The notes under the pieces are model-generated. The model made no database searches. It was not told where the DNA came from and was given only the letters and a program-made list of their open reading frames with translations. Of a DNA stretch of 64,000 nucleotides, positions 1-9,416 are shown piece after piece. Every line of letters starts with the position of its first letter. The stretch's first letter is position 1. The stretch covers positions 3,348,001 to 3,412,000 of the forward strand of contig JAXLUI010000001.1 of assembly GCA_046329585.1 (NCBI GenBank), in the 5' to 3' direction. The translations under genes were made by a program, and so were the position numbers. Origin of the DNA: DLKC01 sp002478885. Lineage in GTDB: Bacteria > Bacteroidota > Bacteroidia > Chitinophagales > Chitinophagaceae.

Positions 1-1
1 A

Positions 2-868
2 ACCACACAGGTTAGTTTCAGTGGCGATGTAGGCCGCTACCGGGATATTATTTTAAGATCTCCGGATGTATTCCCACAGGCTGATTATATAGTCATCGAA
101 AGCACATACGGCGACAGTCTTCATGAAGACGTTTTCGATTCACCCGATCTGTTGTATGGTTGGATAAAAAAGACTTGTTTCGAAAAGAAGGGCAAGCTGA
201 TCATTCCTGCATTTAGTGTTGGTCGCACACAGGAACTGCTCTATTTTCTAAACCTGTTATTTAACGAGCGGCGATTGCTGGGAACAAAAGTTTATGTAGA
301 CAGCCCACTAAGCAAAGAGGCGACTGAAGTGGTAAAAAGCCATCCCGAAAATTTTAATAAGCGGCTGAGAAAACTAATGGAGATCGACTATGATCCCTTT
401 GCTTTCGACGGCCTGCAATTCACCAAAACAGTTGAAGAAAGCAAGCAACTAAACGAAATAGCCGAACCTTGCATTATCATATCTGCAAGCGGCATGGCCG
501 ATGCGGGAAGAATAAAACACCACATCGTTAATAATATTGGTGATAGCCGGAATACCATATTAATGGTTGGCTACTGTGAGCCGAATTCCCTTGGAGCAAA
601 ACTTGGCAACAAAGCACCTGAAGTAAAAATTTTTGGTGAATATTACAAGGTGCGTGCTGAAACAGGCGTTATGCGCAGCATGAGTGCTCATGGCGATTAC
701 AACGATCTTAGCCAGTTTCTTTCCTGCCAATCGCCTGCCTCTGTAAAAAAACTATTTGTGGTGCATGGAGAATACAACGTGCAGCTTGAATTCCAAAAAC
801 GACTGGAGAAAAAGGGCTTTAAGAATGTTATCGTACCTGCGATGCATCATGTGGAAATGTTAGAATGA
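2..868 (+). CDS. MBL-fold / beta-CASP RNA metallohydrolase (5' truncated by window edge)
   Basis: The reading frame is open from base 2, so the N-terminus with the HxHxDH metal site lies outside the window; the first in-frame ATG at 152 is internal. The visible part has the features of the CPSF/RNase J-like beta-CASP family: SGDVGR followed by DYIVIESTYGD (MBL core, metal-ligand region), IPAFSVGRTQELL, VDSPLSKEAT, IIISASGMADAGR (beta-CASP motif region), the GYCEPNSLG loop, and SAHGDYNDL plus LFVVHGE near the end, which correspond to the last metal-ligand histidines. Known members are nucleases acting on RNA in the cytoplasm. The exact substrate of this group (YsfJ/mRNA 3'-processing-factor-like annotations in bacteria) is not established. 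A copy of the interspersed intergenic element starts about 20 nt after the stop. Confidence 0.9.
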   Translation, partial: TTQVSFSGDVGRYRDIILRSPDVFPQADYIVIESTYGDSLHEDVFDSPDLLYGWIKKTCFEKKGKLIIPAFSVGRTQELLYFLNLLFNERRLLGTKVYVDSPLSKEATEVVKSHPENFNKRLRKLMEIDYDPFAFDGLQFTKTVEESKQLNEIAEPCIIISASGMADAGRIKHHIVNNIGDSRNTILMVGYCEPNSLGAKLGNKAPEVKIFGEYYKVRAETGVMRSMSAHGDYNDLSQFLSCQSPASVKKLFVVHGEYNVQLEFQKRLEKKGFKNVIVPAMHHVEMLE

Positions 869-888
869 TCAGTTCGCGTTAAGGCTTA

Positions 889-953
889 TTATTTTTTGCC
901 CCCCGGCTTTTGCAAACCATGGCAACGTTCCTTGCGTCGCACACTTGTACTGC
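889..953 (+). repeat. Interspersed intergenic element, copy 1
   Basis: T-run at 892-897, CCCCCCGGC box at 899-907, an ATGGCAACG stretch, then the 19-nt core TTGCGTCGCACACTTGTAC at 932-950 followed by TGC. It begins 21 nt after the stop of the upstream + strand gene and reads in the same sense. Confidence 0.8.
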
Positions 954-1082
954 AAACAATAAGCAGCAACAAGTAGTTTTAACCGATCATTTTCCAAATT
1001 AATACTATATAAGAACTGTTACATAAAGGCAGCAGTCACACGTTTTAATTGTAATACTAATACTACAAACGGTATAGCCACG

Positions 1083-1115
1083 TTGACAGTAATATAACCG
1101 ACCTGTCTATTTTTG
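1083..1115 (+). promoter_or_regulatory. Possible Bacteroidota sigma-A type promoter
   Basis: TTG at 1083-1085, 22-nt spacer, TATTTTTG at 1108-1115 matching TAnnTTTG. It lies about 445 nt before the proposed ATG at 1561, which would require a long leader, so the assignment is weak. Confidence 0.3.
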
Positions 1116-1560
1116 GAATGCCGATTCTGTCGTTACTTTGATGTATAAAATTAAAACAAGCCCCGTTGTAAGAAGAAAAGTGGAAAAGAAAATTCGGGTA
1201 TAATATTTCGACAGATTTAGTTGCTTAAGTGAATTTTAAGTCATATATTTTTTTTAAACCAGAAATTAGCTATAAGTTGCCAATCCAATTTCCTAAACCT
1301 TAAATCCTTAGTAATGAAAAGCCTTTTATTGTTTTTCCCAAGTACATATAAACCCTAGGCCAAAGCCTTCACAAATAGTTTTACCGTTTATGTTTTGATG
1401 TAAATTATTTACATCAGGATCTTTTCGCTGTATCTTATTCACAATGCTTAGGGCATTTGATGAGAACGGAAAAGGTTTCGTTCGGATCATTAACAAAAAA
1501 CGTCTATGTAATACAGAACCAATACAGAATTTAATATCCAATTATCCAAAAATCCTAAAT

Positions 1561-4500
1561 ATGAAGAACTCTCTACCCAGGATCTTCGTGGGCATGCTTT
1601 GCCTGATCTATTCATCTTTGTCGGCGCAGGTTACCGACACAAACCATTACAATTATGGTATCTGGCAATCCTTCGGAAATCCAATTGCAAAATCTACCGC
1701 TCCTGAGATCAAGGGGCGTCTTGTGAATTTCAGGTGGGCCGATATTGAACCAAGCCCCAACGTATGGAATTGGGTCGCTATGGATACCGCGTTTGCGAGC
1801 CGGTCAAAAGACAGTCTGCCAATTATTTTCCTTGTATACACCAAACAGGATGCTCCTGATTGGTTGTATTCAAATGGGGTTCCAAAGGTGAATGAAAAAG
1901 ACGCATCTGGTAATATTACCGGCTGGTCACCGTATTATGCGAATGCGCAATACAAGAGTTATTTTAAACGAATGATCGATTCTGTATTTATTCACGTAAC
2001 GGGTTTACCCGATTCGATCCGTTCGAAAATAATTGCTGTACAGGCATGCTTTGGCAGTACTGGTGATTACATTAGCTATAAAGGCACTGTGGATGCCCAG
2101 TATAACCTTACCGCCAACGACTTCTTCATATTGTTTAAAGAGTTTACACAAAAGTATTACGATGACTATAAGAATACGAATCCTAAAATCTATATTCTTA
2201 GCAATCCTCAAAACAATGGTCCCAACCAAATGAACTGGCTTACCGCAAATACACCAGGTGGTTGGATAAAAACAGGTAGCCTTGGTAAAGGTTTCCAGTT
2301 AAATGATGAGGTTACAAAGTCTTCATGGCTATATCCTATTTTGAATACCCCTCAAAATGGCAATTGGGTTCGTGCCCGTTGCGAAATAACGGGTGATGGA
2401 GTTAACCAGGGATGGTGGTTAAAAAGCCCATACAAAAACATGTTTACTTTAATGTGCTATGGTATTTACTGGGGCCTTGATTGGAGCAACCAGGATAACA
2501 ATTTTATTCTTGACCATGCTTTTGATTCTGCCTTTGGTATTTATAATCGTTACGCCGGACAAAAAATTCCGGATCAAAGCGTTTATGCAATGTGTATGTT
2601 GAAGGATGCGCTTGATGCATCAGACGCTGTTAGATTCCCTGCTTCACAATATGGCACGGTAGCCAAAACACAGAACCGTTTCAACAATGTTTTGCAGCCA
2701 TTCATTCCTTATGGCGCAAAACTCGAAGATCCGGCAAACGCGTTGCTGAGCGAGATTTTTAATCTGGATGCTACAGGTACAAATGATGTAGGCTGGGGAA
2801 TTTTCCCAGGTAACTACGATCGCTTTTTGCACCAGTTGAATGCAAATGCTACCAGTGCAGGTTACTGGAATATTTATACTGCCGATACAACCTCCATGTT
2901 TGGTCGTTTTGCGAGAGGCTTTGACCTTGCTAAAGGCAAAGATGGTTTGTATTTCGACCTTGACAGCGCCTTTTTAAGTTATGCTCCATTAAATGCAAAG
3001 TATCCAGTAGAAGTGGAAATAACTTATCTGGATAGTGGCTATGGGAAGTTTCAAATTTATTACGACTCAAAAGACGATGCGAACAAGCCTTCTATACAGG
3101 TTTCATGCAACAACACAAAAACCTGGAAAAAAATATCAGTAGCATTAAACGATGCATATTTCGGTAACCGCTCTGTGAATGGTTCTGATTTCTATGTAAA
3201 AAATGCGGGGACAGAAAATGTTATTTTCACATTGGTTGAATTGAAAAGGGCCACATCTGATTTTTCAAATGTTGGCGTTATTGCTTCGCCGATGGCCGCT
3301 TTTGATACTTCATGTTTAAATAGCGTTGCCCAAACAAAATCGGTTACCGTAACTGGTTCCTTCCTCGATGGTTCCGATGTTAAGATCGGACCTTACCCAG
3401 GTTGCAAGTTTGCTACCACAGCAAACGGTATTTATGCAGATTCTATTCTCCTTACTGGTTATGGTGCCAATTTTAATATCGGCTTGTATACACAGGTTCG
3501 CACTGACTCTGTAGCGGATTACAGCGGCATCATCCCTGTTATGGGCGGTGGCGATACACTCGGTATCAATATCGTTGCAGTTATTGTCAACAGCAGCCCC
3601 CAGCTTAATCCTACGATCCATAATGTAAGTTGTTACAATGCCAAAGATGCGTCGATTGACCTTAACCCTTCTGATGGCACTGGTCCATATACTTACAGCT
3701 GGAAAAATACAGGCTTTTACAAAAATACCACAGAAGATATCAATGGCCTTAGCCCTTCAGATTATACAGTTACTGTCACCTCATACGCAGGTTGTGCGAC
3801 CTCAGCTACTTACACAATTACGCAGCCTGATCAATTGCAGGCAACGGTGATAGATGACGAAATGTATTGCAAAAACACAACAACAACAGTACATGTGACT
3901 GCAACAGGCGGAACATTACCTTATATAGGCACTGGTGATATGGCAGGCATTAGTACAGGTACCGCGACATTTACGGTTACTGATGCCAATGGTTGCACAG
4001 ATACAAGGTCTACTTATGTAAATAACGGGGTTAATGTGGCTCCTGGAAAACCTGGAACCATAAGCAGCCCGGATGCAGATGCGACCGGTTTGTGTGCCGG
4101 AGGTGATTTTTCCTACTCAATTGCAGCTGTTTCTACCGCCACTTCCTACACATGGTCATTACCAGGCGGATGCAGTATTACTTCTGCAACAAGTGACAGC
4201 ACAGGAATAATGCTGAATGCACCAAACAGTTTTAGTACAGGAAGCTTATCTGTTACAGCAAATAATGTATGCGGAAGCAGCATTGCATCAGTGAAGACCA
4301 TTACAGGCGCTCCGGGTGCACCGGGCGCAATTTCAGGTACTTCATATGTGCTTCCTTCACAGACTGGCCTTGTTTACAGTGTACCAGAGATCGCAGGATT
4401 GACATATACGTGGACGCTGCCCGCCGGCGCAAACATCCTGTCAGGACAAAACACGTCTAGCATAAACGTTAAGTGGGGAACCAACTCAGGAAACGTGACG

Positions 4501-7500
4501 GTGAAAGCAAACAATAGTTGTGGAATTTCAACCAATACCAATCTCTTCGTAACTGTTGCAGGAAGCACATTTGTTTCTACAGTGGATAACTTCCCTCAGT
4601 TCGATACAGTTTGTGCAAATGGCATGAGTTCATACAAATCTTTCAATCTAAGTGCGTCCGGTTTGAATGGAGATAACGTTACAGTAGGGCCGGTTGATGG
4701 ATTTAAGTTATCCACCTCTGCAAATGGAATATATACCGATACAGTCATGTACGGTGGTTACGGAACAACACTGAACAAACTTATCTATGTGAAGTTCGCT
4801 CCGGGTTCAGTAGGTGCGTATAACAATTCAATCCCAATCTCAGGTGGTGGCGCTGCTCCTTTAGGTATTGGCGCAAGTGGTATTTCAGTTAACAGCAGCC
4901 CCGCATTATCTGCTAACATTAGTAATGTAACATGTAAAACATACAAAAATGGATCAATAGATCTTGTTGTAAATGATGGTACAGGACCGTTTACCTACAG
5001 CTGGACTGGCGGTTTCCAACCTACATATGATGCAGCAGCTCAGGATATCGCGGGCCTTTCTCCAGGAACGTATACCGTTTCAGTTACCTCATACGCTGGT
5101 TGTAAAATCTCATCAAACTTTACCATCACTCAACCTGATGCTTTGGTTGCATCAGCCAATGAGGAACCTATGTATTGTAAGAATTCTACCACTGTTGTTC
5201 ATGTAACGGGTAGCGGCGGAACACTTCCATACTCAGGAATAGGCGACATGCCTGGTTACGCAACTGGAAATGCAACATTTACTATTACTGATGCGAATGG
5301 TTGTAGTTCAACAAAAACCATTTATGTTAACAATGGTTCCAATGTAGCTCCTGCAAAACCTGGAACAATTATAGGTGCCGACGCAGATGCCACTGGTATT
5401 TGCGCAGGTGGAAGTTTCAGCTTCTCCATCGATCCTGTTGCAACAGCCAACTCATATACCTGGACTGGCCCTAACGGAAGTACAGTGGCTAGTTCAAATT
5501 CAGACGGTAGCCAGGTTGTATTTAATATACCATCCGGAATATCTTCTGACTCAGTGAGAGTAACTGCAAATAACGTTTGCGGTGCAAGCACAGCAGCGGT
5601 CAAAACACTATCATCAACCCCGGGCAAACCGGGTGCTATTTCAGGTCCTGCAGCTGTTCTGCCTTCTCAGGCGGGTGCTGTTTACAGTGTTCCTGCCGTT
5701 AGTGGCCTTGCCTACAAGTGGACAGTCCCTACCGGATCTACAATAGTTGGTTCGGCTACAGGCTCAACCATTACTGTAAATTGGGGAACAAAGGCGGGTA
5801 ACGTAACAGCTAAAGCTCAAAACAGCTGCGGTATATCACTCGTTTCTTCACTGGCAGTTTCTGTTTCAAGCGCCGTATTTGTGCCTTCTGTTTCTTCACT
5901 ACCAACATTTGACACAACTTGTGTTGCTGGTCTTAGTGCAAACAAATCTTTCACATTTAGTGTTTCCGGATTGTCAGGGGCCGCCGTAATAGTTGGGCCA
6001 GCCGCCGGATTTAAATTCTCGACGACAACAGCCGGAACATATACTGATTCATTAACTCTGACCGGTACAGCTTTTACTAACCAGAACGTGTTTGTGAAAT
6101 TTAACCCGGTTAATGCAGGTGCAACCAATAGTACCGTATCAATAAGAGGTGGTGGTGCTCCTTCTGCCGCAAGCGTGGCTCTTTCAGGCAATGCGCTTCT
6201 TTCAAGCCCTGCACTTTCAGCTGCCATTACTAATATAACATGTAACGGCCTTAAAAACGGAGCAATAGATCTCTCATTAAGTGGCGGCACTGGCCCATAT
6301 ACTTATAACTGGACAGGTACAGGAACTTACGATCCAAGTAAGCAAGATATTTCTGGTCTTTCTGCGGTTAACTACACAGTTACTGTAACTTCTTATGCGG
6401 GCTGTACTGCAAGTGCTACTTATACAGTCACTCAACCTGCAGCTATAGTTGTTAGTCCTGTACAAGATCCAATGCTGTGCAAAAATGGTACGACAACAGT
6501 TAATGTGACTGCAACCGGAGGTACATTACCTTACACGGGAACAGGCGCCTTCCCTGGCATCAGCGCAGGATCCAAATCCTTTGCTGTTACCGATGCGAAT
6601 GGATGTGCCGGAACCAAATCCCTCACAGTGGCTAATGGTGCTGGATTACCTCCTTCCAAACCAATTGCTATCAACAGCGCCGCTGCCGATGCAACCGGTA
6701 TTTGTGGCGGCGGTACGTTTGCCTTTGCTATCGATCCAGTGTCTGGTGCAACTTCCTATTCATGGATACCACCATCAGGTAGTTCAATCGTAACAACAAG
6801 TCCTGACGGAACACAAGTTACCATTGCAATTCCTGCCGGTAAGACAACAGATTCTGTGCGAGTGGCAGCATTGAATAGCTGTGGTACAAGCGGCAACTTC
6901 GCCAAAACAATCACTGCAGCACCTGCCAAAACATCTGCTGTCAGCGGCCCAACTGCCGCCCTGCCTTCACAGGCCGGTCTAACCTACAGTATCACTGCTG
7001 TATCTGGCTTATCCTACACATGGACTGTGCCTACAGGGGCAAGCATTACCTCAGGCGCAAATACTGCTACAATAATTGTTAAGTGGGGAACAAAAGCTGG
7101 TAACGTAACAGTAAAAGCTGTGAATGCATGCGGCAGTTCCGTAGTCACATCGCTCGCGGTAACATTGGCCAACACAGCATTCAGTCTTTCAACTACATCA
7201 TTACCGGCATTTGATACTGCATGTATCGGCTCCCTGAGTGCAAACAAGTCCTTTACATTCAGTGCAGCTGGTCTTAACGGAACCAATATTGTAGTTGGCC
7301 CGCTTGCAGGATTTAAATTCTCTACAACAAGCGCCGGTACATATTCAGATTCACTCATACTTACCGGTACTGCTTTCACTAATCAATCTGTATTTGTAAA
7401 ATTCAACCCTTCCGTTGCAAAAGTGTACAGTGGCAATGTGGTCATCAAAGGTGGCGGTGCAACAGCTGTTTCAGTGGCAGTAAGTGGTGTGGCAGTAAGT

Positions 7501-8778
7501 TCAAGCCCTGCTTTGTCTGCAAACATCACCAATATTACCTGTTCAGGTTTAAGCAATGGTGCGATCAATCTTACTACAGCCGGTGGCACTGGTCCTTTCA
7601 CTTACAACTGGACAGGCGGTGGCGCAGGTGCAACATATACACCGACTGCAGAAGACATCAGCGGACTATCTGCTTCAAGCTATAGCATTACAGTTACCTC
7701 CTATAAAGGTTGTACAGTTGTGGCTTCCTACACGGTTTCACAGCCTGCAGCGATTGTTGTAACTCCTGTCGCAGACGCAATGGTTTGTAAGAATGGAACA
7801 ACAACGGTTAACGTAAGCGCCACCGGCGGTACGCTTCCGTATACGGGAACAGGTGCATTCAACGGAATAGGAGCAGGTGTTAATTCATTTACAGTTACAG
7901 ACGCGAATGGTTGTGTTGGAACCAAGTCACTCACCGTTGCAAACGGTACAGGCGTAGCTCCTGCCAAGCCAACAGCGATCAGCAGTGCTGCAGCCGATGC
8001 TTCAGGTGTATGTGGTTCCGGCAATTTCAATTACTCAATAAGTGCAGTTGCAACAGCAACATCTTATACGTGGACACTGCCATCTGGTACATCGATCGTT
8101 TCAGGCGCAGGAACAACGGCTATCAGTCTTACACCGCAAACAGGCTTCCTCAGTGGTAACTTATCAGTTGCTGCGGTTAATAGCTGCGGATCAAGTGCGA
8201 GCCTGGTAAAAGCCCTCAGTTCTTTGCCTGCAACAACAGGAGCAATTACCGGACCTGTATCAGTTACAGCTCAGCAAACCGGCCTCGTTTACAGTATTGC
8301 AGCAGTTTCTGGGCTAACTTACAACTGGACTGTTAGTGGAGGCTCAACAATATTATCAGGACAAGGCACTTCATCCATTACCGTAAAATGGGGTAATAAC
8401 TCCGGTCTTGTAAAAGTAACTGCAGGTAACAGCTGCGGAACCTCAGCAACAACCAGTTTAAGTGTTACAGTTGGCGCGGCATTCGCTTCTTCATCCAGTG
8501 TGGAAATTACCAATAATGTTGCAGTAGCTCCGACAGCCGTATATCCAAACCCTGCAAGGGATATCGCTTACGTAAGATTCAATGCAGATAAGGAATACAA
8601 GTATACGATCGAAGTGTCTGACCTTACGGGCAAGCCGGTTATCCGCACAACAGGTAATACGATCAAGGGAACCAATACAATACATATGGACATACATAGC
8701 ATTTCAAATGGTACTTATATAGTTTCAATCTTCAACGAAAAAGGCGAAAGAAAAACATTGAAACTTGTTAAAGAATAG
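1561..8778 (+). CDS. Giant secreted modular protein: glycosidase-like barrel, four SprB/PKD modules, T9SS tail
   Basis: 2405 residues from the ATG at 1561, chosen because it opens a clean signal peptide (MKNSLPRIFVGMLCL, cleavage after SLSAQ). Residues about 25-480 resemble a GH42/GH5-like TIM barrel (NFRWADIEPSPNVWNW, then APDWLYSNG). A jelly-roll-like domain follows (VEVEITYLDSGYGKF). From about residue 580 there are four modules of about 434 residues. Each has an FDT-C beta-sandwich, an SSPxLxxxIxNVxC start with GTGPYTYxW (SprB repeat), a CKNxTTxVxVTxTGGTLPY segment and two PKD-like domains. The end, YPNPARDIAYVRF to LKLVKE, is a T9SS type-A sorting domain, so export through the outer membrane and surface attachment or release are expected. 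Sugar specificity cannot be read from sequence, and the catalytic acids of the barrel are not identified with confidence. A strong terminator follows at 8805. Confidence 0.85.
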   Translation: MKNSLPRIFVGMLCLIYSSLSAQVTDTNHYNYGIWQSFGNPIAKSTAPEIKGRLVNFRWADIEPSPNVWNWVAMDTAFASRSKDSLPIIFLVYTKQDAPDWLYSNGVPKVNEKDASGNITGWSPYYANAQYKSYFKRMIDSVFIHVTGLPDSIRSKIIAVQACFGSTGDYISYKGTVDAQYNLTANDFFILFKEFTQKYYDDYKNTNPKIYILSNPQNNGPNQMNWLTANTPGGWIKTGSLGKGFQLNDEVTKSSWLYPILNTPQNGNWVRARCEITGDGVNQGWWLKSPYKNMFTLMCYGIYWGLDWSNQDNNFILDHAFDSAFGIYNRYAGQKIPDQSVYAMCMLKDALDASDAVRFPASQYGTVAKTQNRFNNVLQPFIPYGAKLEDPANALLSEIFNLDATGTNDVGWGIFPGNYDRFLHQLNANATSAGYWNIYTADTTSMFGRFARGFDLAKGKDGLYFDLDSAFLSYAPLNAKYPVEVEITYLDSGYGKFQIYYDSKDDANKPSIQVSCNNTKTWKKISVALNDAYFGNRSVNGSDFYVKNAGTENVIFTLVELKRATSDFSNVGVIASPMAAFDTSCLNSVAQTKSVTVTGSFLDGSDVKIGPYPGCKFATTANGIYADSILLTGYGANFNIGLYTQVRTDSVADYSGIIPVMGGGDTLGINIVAVIVNSSPQLNPTIHNVSCYNAKDASIDLNPSDGTGPYTYSWKNTGFYKNTTEDINGLSPSDYTVTVTSYAGCATSATYTITQPDQLQATVIDDEMYCKNTTTTVHVTATGGTLPYIGTGDMAGISTGTATFTVTDANGCTDTRSTYVNNGVNVAPGKPGTISSPDADATGLCAGGDFSYSIAAVSTATSYTWSLPGGCSITSATSDSTGIMLNAPNSFSTGSLSVTANNVCGSSIASVKTITGAPGAPGAISGTSYVLPSQTGLVYSVPEIAGLTYTWTLPAGANILSGQNTSSINVKWGTNSGNVTVKANNSCGISTNTNLFVTVAGSTFVSTVDNFPQFDTVCANGMSSYKSFNLSASGLNGDNVTVGPVDGFKLSTSANGIYTDTVMYGGYGTTLNKLIYVKFAPGSVGAYNNSIPISGGGAAPLGIGASGISVNSSPALSANISNVTCKTYKNGSIDLVVNDGTGPFTYSWTGGFQPTYDAAAQDIAGLSPGTYTVSVTSYAGCKISSNFTITQPDALVASANEEPMYCKNSTTVVHVTGSGGTLPYSGIGDMPGYATGNATFTITDANGCSSTKTIYVNNGSNVAPAKPGTIIGADADATGICAGGSFSFSIDPVATANSYTWTGPNGSTVASSNSDGSQVVFNIPSGISSDSVRVTANNVCGASTAAVKTLSSTPGKPGAISGPAAVLPSQAGAVYSVPAVSGLAYKWTVPTGSTIVGSATGSTITVNWGTKAGNVTAKAQNSCGISLVSSLAVSVSSAVFVPSVSSLPTFDTTCVAGLSANKSFTFSVSGLSGAAVIVGPAAGFKFSTTTAGTYTDSLTLTGTAFTNQNVFVKFNPVNAGATNSTVSIRGGGAPSAASVALSGNALLSSPALSAAITNITCNGLKNGAIDLSLSGGTGPYTYNWTGTGTYDPSKQDISGLSAVNYTVTVTSYAGCTASATYTVTQPAAIVVSPVQDPMLCKNGTTTVNVTATGGTLPYTGTGAFPGISAGSKSFAVTDANGCAGTKSLTVANGAGLPPSKPIAINSAAADATGICGGGTFAFAIDPVSGATSYSWIPPSGSSIVTTSPDGTQVTIAIPAGKTTDSVRVAALNSCGTSGNFAKTITAAPAKTSAVSGPTAALPSQAGLTYSITAVSGLSYTWTVPTGASITSGANTATIIVKWGTKAGNVTVKAVNACGSSVVTSLAVTLANTAFSLSTTSLPAFDTACIGSLSANKSFTFSAAGLNGTNIVVGPLAGFKFSTTSAGTYSDSLILTGTAFTNQSVFVKFNPSVAKVYSGNVVIKGGGATAVSVAVSGVAVSSSPALSANITNITCSGLSNGAINLTTAGGTGPFTYNWTGGGAGATYTPTAEDISGLSASSYSITVTSYKGCTVVASYTVSQPAAIVVTPVADAMVCKNGTTTVNVSATGGTLPYTGTGAFNGIGAGVNSFTVTDANGCVGTKSLTVANGTGVAPAKPTAISSAAADASGVCGSGNFNYSISAVATATSYTWTLPSGTSIVSGAGTTAISLTPQTGFLSGNLSVAAVNSCGSSASLVKALSSLPATTGAITGPVSVTAQQTGLVYSIAAVSGLTYNWTVSGGSTILSGQGTSSITVKWGNNSGLVKVTAGNSCGTSATTSLSVTVGAAFASSSSVEITNNVAVAPTAVYPNPARDIAYVRFNADKEYKYTIEVSDLTGKPVIRTTGNTIKGTNTIHMDIHSISNGTYIVSIFNEKGERKTLKLVKE
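3301..8490 (+). repeat. Four in-frame tandem modules of about 1.3 kb inside the giant gene
   Basis: The recurring codons for FDT-C (Phe-Asp-Thr followed by Cys) start at 3301, 4600, 5908 and 7210, giving periods of 1299, 1308 and 1302 nt (433-436 residues). Modules 3 and 4 are the most alike (shared SLSANKSFTFS, LTGTAFTNQ and VFVKFNP), which suggests late duplication at the C-terminal side. Confidence 0.9.
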
Positions 8779-8804
8779 TTGAACCCAGCCCTTTTAAACA
8801 CGAG

Positions 8805-8835
8805 CCTGCCGATGCTTTGCACGGCAGGTTTTTTT
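8805..8835 (+). terminator. Intrinsic terminator of the giant gene
   Basis: Stem CCTGCCG (8805-8811) and CGGCAGG (8822-8828), 10-nt loop, followed by seven T. It starts 27 nt after the stop codon. Confidence 0.9.
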
Positions 8836-8959
8836 ATGTACCTATGCGATCAGCTGAGTTTTATATTATCGTTGATAACAGGTATGGTAAAATTTTTCCG
8901 TGTAGTTTTTTATTACAGTAAATTTTCTAATTCCCTTTCCGTGCCTGGTGAAATTATTA

Positions 8960-9012
8960 TGTAGCCAGCATTGGGTTTTCATGGCAGCGGCGCTTGCGTC
9001 GCACACTTGTAC
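8960..9012 (+). repeat. Interspersed intergenic element, copy 2
   Basis: GCCAGC box near 8964, then GGTTTTCATGGCAGC and the exact core TTGCGTCGCACACTTGTAC at 8994-9012. The nearby T-run is weak. Confidence 0.8.
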
Positions 9013-9115
9013 GTTCCTGAATTTGTGCTACAGGCATGGTTACCAAACACTCCATAAAGCAGGTGGCGAAAAACTGGTTGTACAAAACTTGGGGCAGCCT
9101 CTTCCTGCAAACAGG

Positions 9116-9148
9116 GTCTGTATACAGTCTCTATAAGGTCTCTGTAAA
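9116..9148 (+). repeat. Three imperfect 11-bp tandem repeats
   Basis: GTCTGTATACA (9116-9126), GTCTCTATAAG (9127-9137) and GTCTCTGTAAA (9138-9148) run head to tail with an exact 11-nt period. No coding context. Confidence 0.6.
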
Positions 9149-9355
9149 GTTGGTGAAAAAGTGCCAATAAAAGGAAACATTGCGTGGGTAGTGTTGGTAG
9201 CTTGAACGACGCGAAAAGTTTTAAAGCTGCTACCCTGCAGTAGATGTCCCGGTAGCCCTGCAGTTGGTATTTCAATATTCAGTCAGCCGTATCCCGGTAA
9301 ACCCCAATGGTACAAGCATGAGCGTCTCCTTTGTTATGTTGCCGTGGATTATGCA

Positions 9356-9411
9356 GTTGAAGAGTGCGACGCAACCAAAGCTCAATGCCTGTCATCAGCC
9401 TGGCTCAAAAA
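9356..9411 (-). repeat. Interspersed intergenic element, copy 3
   Basis: Minus-strand core GTTGCGTCGCACTCTTCAAC at 9375-9356, preceded on that strand by GAGCCAGGC and T-runs. It lies directly downstream of the minus-strand barrel gene and reads in the same sense. Confidence 0.75.
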
Positions 9412-9416
9412 CATTC

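Larger units (their letters stand above)
869..1560. other. Intergenic region, about 690 bp
   Basis: No convincing gene. It holds one copy of the interspersed element (889-953) and a possible -33/-7 promoter (TTG at 1083, TATTTTTG at 1108-1115). The in-frame extension of the next gene back to 1444 is not protein-like, and a strong signal peptide starts at the ATG at 1561. Confidence 0.6.
8836..9416. other. Intergenic region between convergent genes, about 580 bp
   Basis: No credible gene. It holds two copies of the interspersed element in opposite orientation (8960-9012 + and 9356-9411 -) and an 11-bp tandem array at 9116-9148. The remainder shows nothing I can identify. Confidence 0.6.

Noticed and set aside
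1444..1560. Upstream start for the giant protein
   Set aside because: The added residues do not form a signal peptide, while the ATG at 1561 opens a perfect one.
3316..8030. Long antisense open frames opposite the giant gene
   Set aside because: They mirror the repetitive sense codons; no family features, and they repeat with the 1.3-kb period.
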